Assembly: GCA_030151825.1 (NCBI GenBank)
Contig: JASLCP010000023.1
Span: forward strand, 1-6,095
Reading direction: 5' to 3'
Length of the DNA: 6,095 nt
From: Candidatus Saccharimonadales bacterium
GTDB lineage: Bacteria > Patescibacteriota > Saccharimonadia > Saccharimonadales > Saccharimonadaceae
Shown: in pieces, positions 5,476 through 6,095 of the stretch
How positions within the stretch are numbered: the first letter of the stretch is position 1
How the letters are laid out: every line of letters begins with the position of its first letter
Translations under genes and position numbers: made by a program
The notes under the pieces: model-generated
The model's database searches: none
Told to the model about the DNA's origin: nothing
The model's input: the letters and a program-made list of their open reading frames with translations, nothing else

Positions 5476-6095
5476 GTAAAGATCGCCAGTAGCGACTGCC
5501 TTGCGATTTTACGCAAATTTGACTACGCGTCAGATGAACATGTCCCGCGCCATATCGAGCAGCTCAAAATTACCCATCCTCACGAGTTAAACACGCTCGT
5601 GCAATTTCGCTTTAATAAAACACCATTCTTTATCCTGATCGACGATACAGCCGAAGACGATGAGGCGTATATTATCGAACAAATCAAAACGGCACAATCG
5701 GACATTACGGGGAAACTCGCGCAAAACCCACGCGACACACTTATGACCTACGGTATGCCATTCAAAGGCAAGGATGCGTATCTATTCGAATCAATCTCGC
5801 CAAAAAAGCGTCTCGATGCGCATTTAGCTAAAACACATCCCGAATATTCACGAAGTACCTGGCAAAAGTACATCAAGGCTGGCCATGTGACCGTTAATGG
5901 TGACGTGGTGACCTCACCAAAGCTCGATATTGCCGGTGACGCAGTCATTAGTGTCTCGCCACCAGAAAAAGCCACACACGAAGGTCAGAGCCTCCCGATT
6001 ATCTATCAAGACGATAATATCATCGTCATCAATAAGCCCATTGGCATATTGACGCATAGCAAAGCCGCACTCAACGACGAATTCACCGTTGCCGA
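5473..6095 (+). CDS. RluD-type (RluA family) 23S rRNA pseudouridine synthase, 3'-truncated
   Basis: RluA-family enzymes isomerise uridine to pseudouridine in rRNA or tRNA. The 207 visible residues hold an S4 RNA-binding domain (about 112-165: KRLDAHLAK, SRSTWQKYIKAGHVTVNG, KLDIAGDAV). The start of the catalytic domain follows (LPIIYQDDNIIVINKPIGIL, 174-193), the typical strand and NKP motif of the family. The catalytic Asp motif (HRLD type) would lie beyond the window, so activity cannot be judged. Unlike standard RluD, about 110 residues precede the S4 domain (for example FRFNKTPFFILIDDTAEDD at 45-63); I do not recognise this part. The frame is unbroken from 5473, and the SD and 1-nt junction with trpS support that start. 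Internal starts at Met91 (5743) or Met95 (5755) are the alternative. The exact paralogue (RluC, RluD or other) is not decidable. Confidence 0.88.
   Translation, partial: MVKIASSDCLAILRKFDYASDEHVPRHIEQLKITHPHELNTLVQFRFNKTPFFILIDDTAEDDEAYIIEQIKTAQSDITGKLAQNPRDTLMTYGMPFKGKDAYLFESISPKKRLDAHLAKTHPEYSRSTWQKYIKAGHVTVNGDVVTSPKLDIAGDAVISVSPPEKATHEGQSLPIIYQDDNIIVINKPIGILTHSKAALNDEFTVA

Noticed and set aside
5743..5757. Start of the pseudouridine synthase at an internal ATG (Met91 or Met95)
   Set aside because: It would give a normal-length enzyme, but the open upstream frame, the 1-nt junction with trpS and AAAGGGG favour 5473; kept as an alternative in the entry.
1..6095. Defence system, mobile element, CRISPR array, tRNA or attachment site
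   Set aside because: No direct-repeat array, transposase, cloverleaf-like sequence or terminal inverted repeats could be seen; coding density leaves no gap over 75 nt.

Overview
The window is an ordinary-looking, very compact bacterial housekeeping region. All genes lie on the + strand, and there is no sign of a mobile element, CRISPR array, tRNA or rRNA. Several features point to the candidate phyla radiation (Patescibacteria), most likely Saccharibacteria/TM7: the gene order rpsM-rpsK-rpsD-rpoA-rplQ-rplM-rpsI, the bL17 start MHRHGYKGRKFGRERDQRR, and junctions of 1 nt or less. A further pointer is the pair of TATAAT boxes placed only 6 to 9 nt before a start codon. This assignment is an inference from sequence character and recalled family resemblance, not from a search. 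The standard bacterial code fits: stops are TAA, TAG and one TGA, and no conserved gene has an in-frame TGA.

Region 1 (2-3518) is the distal part of the 'alpha' ribosomal operon: uS13 (5' end outside the window), uS11, uS4, RNA polymerase alpha, bL17, then uL13 and uS9 joined directly on. In E. coli uL13-uS9 is a separate operon. Most of these genes have a clear Shine-Dalgarno (SD) sequence lying in or beside the end of the preceding gene, so they look translationally coupled. The products build the 30S head and platform (S13, S11, S9), the 30S body (S4), the 50S subunit (L17, L13), and the alpha dimer that nucleates RNA polymerase assembly.

Region 2 (3518-3590) is a 72-nt punctuation segment. 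It holds a short GC hairpin overlapping the rpsI stop, a 14-bp hairpin with the look of an intrinsic terminator, and a consensus -10 box whose predicted transcription start falls on the A of the next ATG.

Region 3 (3591-6095) has an alpha/beta hydrolase of unknown substrate with a complete Ser-Asp-His triad, then trpS (tryptophanyl-tRNA synthetase) with its own -10 box. One base after trpS comes the 5' part of an RluD-type pseudouridine synthase, which carries an unusual N-terminal extension of about 110 residues and is cut by the window end. The hydrolase and trpS share a reading frame and are separated by a single TGA.

I did not find a wholly new system. The points most worth a second look are the apparently leaderless promoters, loss of the Asn that becomes isoaspartate in E. 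coli uS11, the same-frame TGA junction, and the unrecognised N-terminal region of the pseudouridine synthase.
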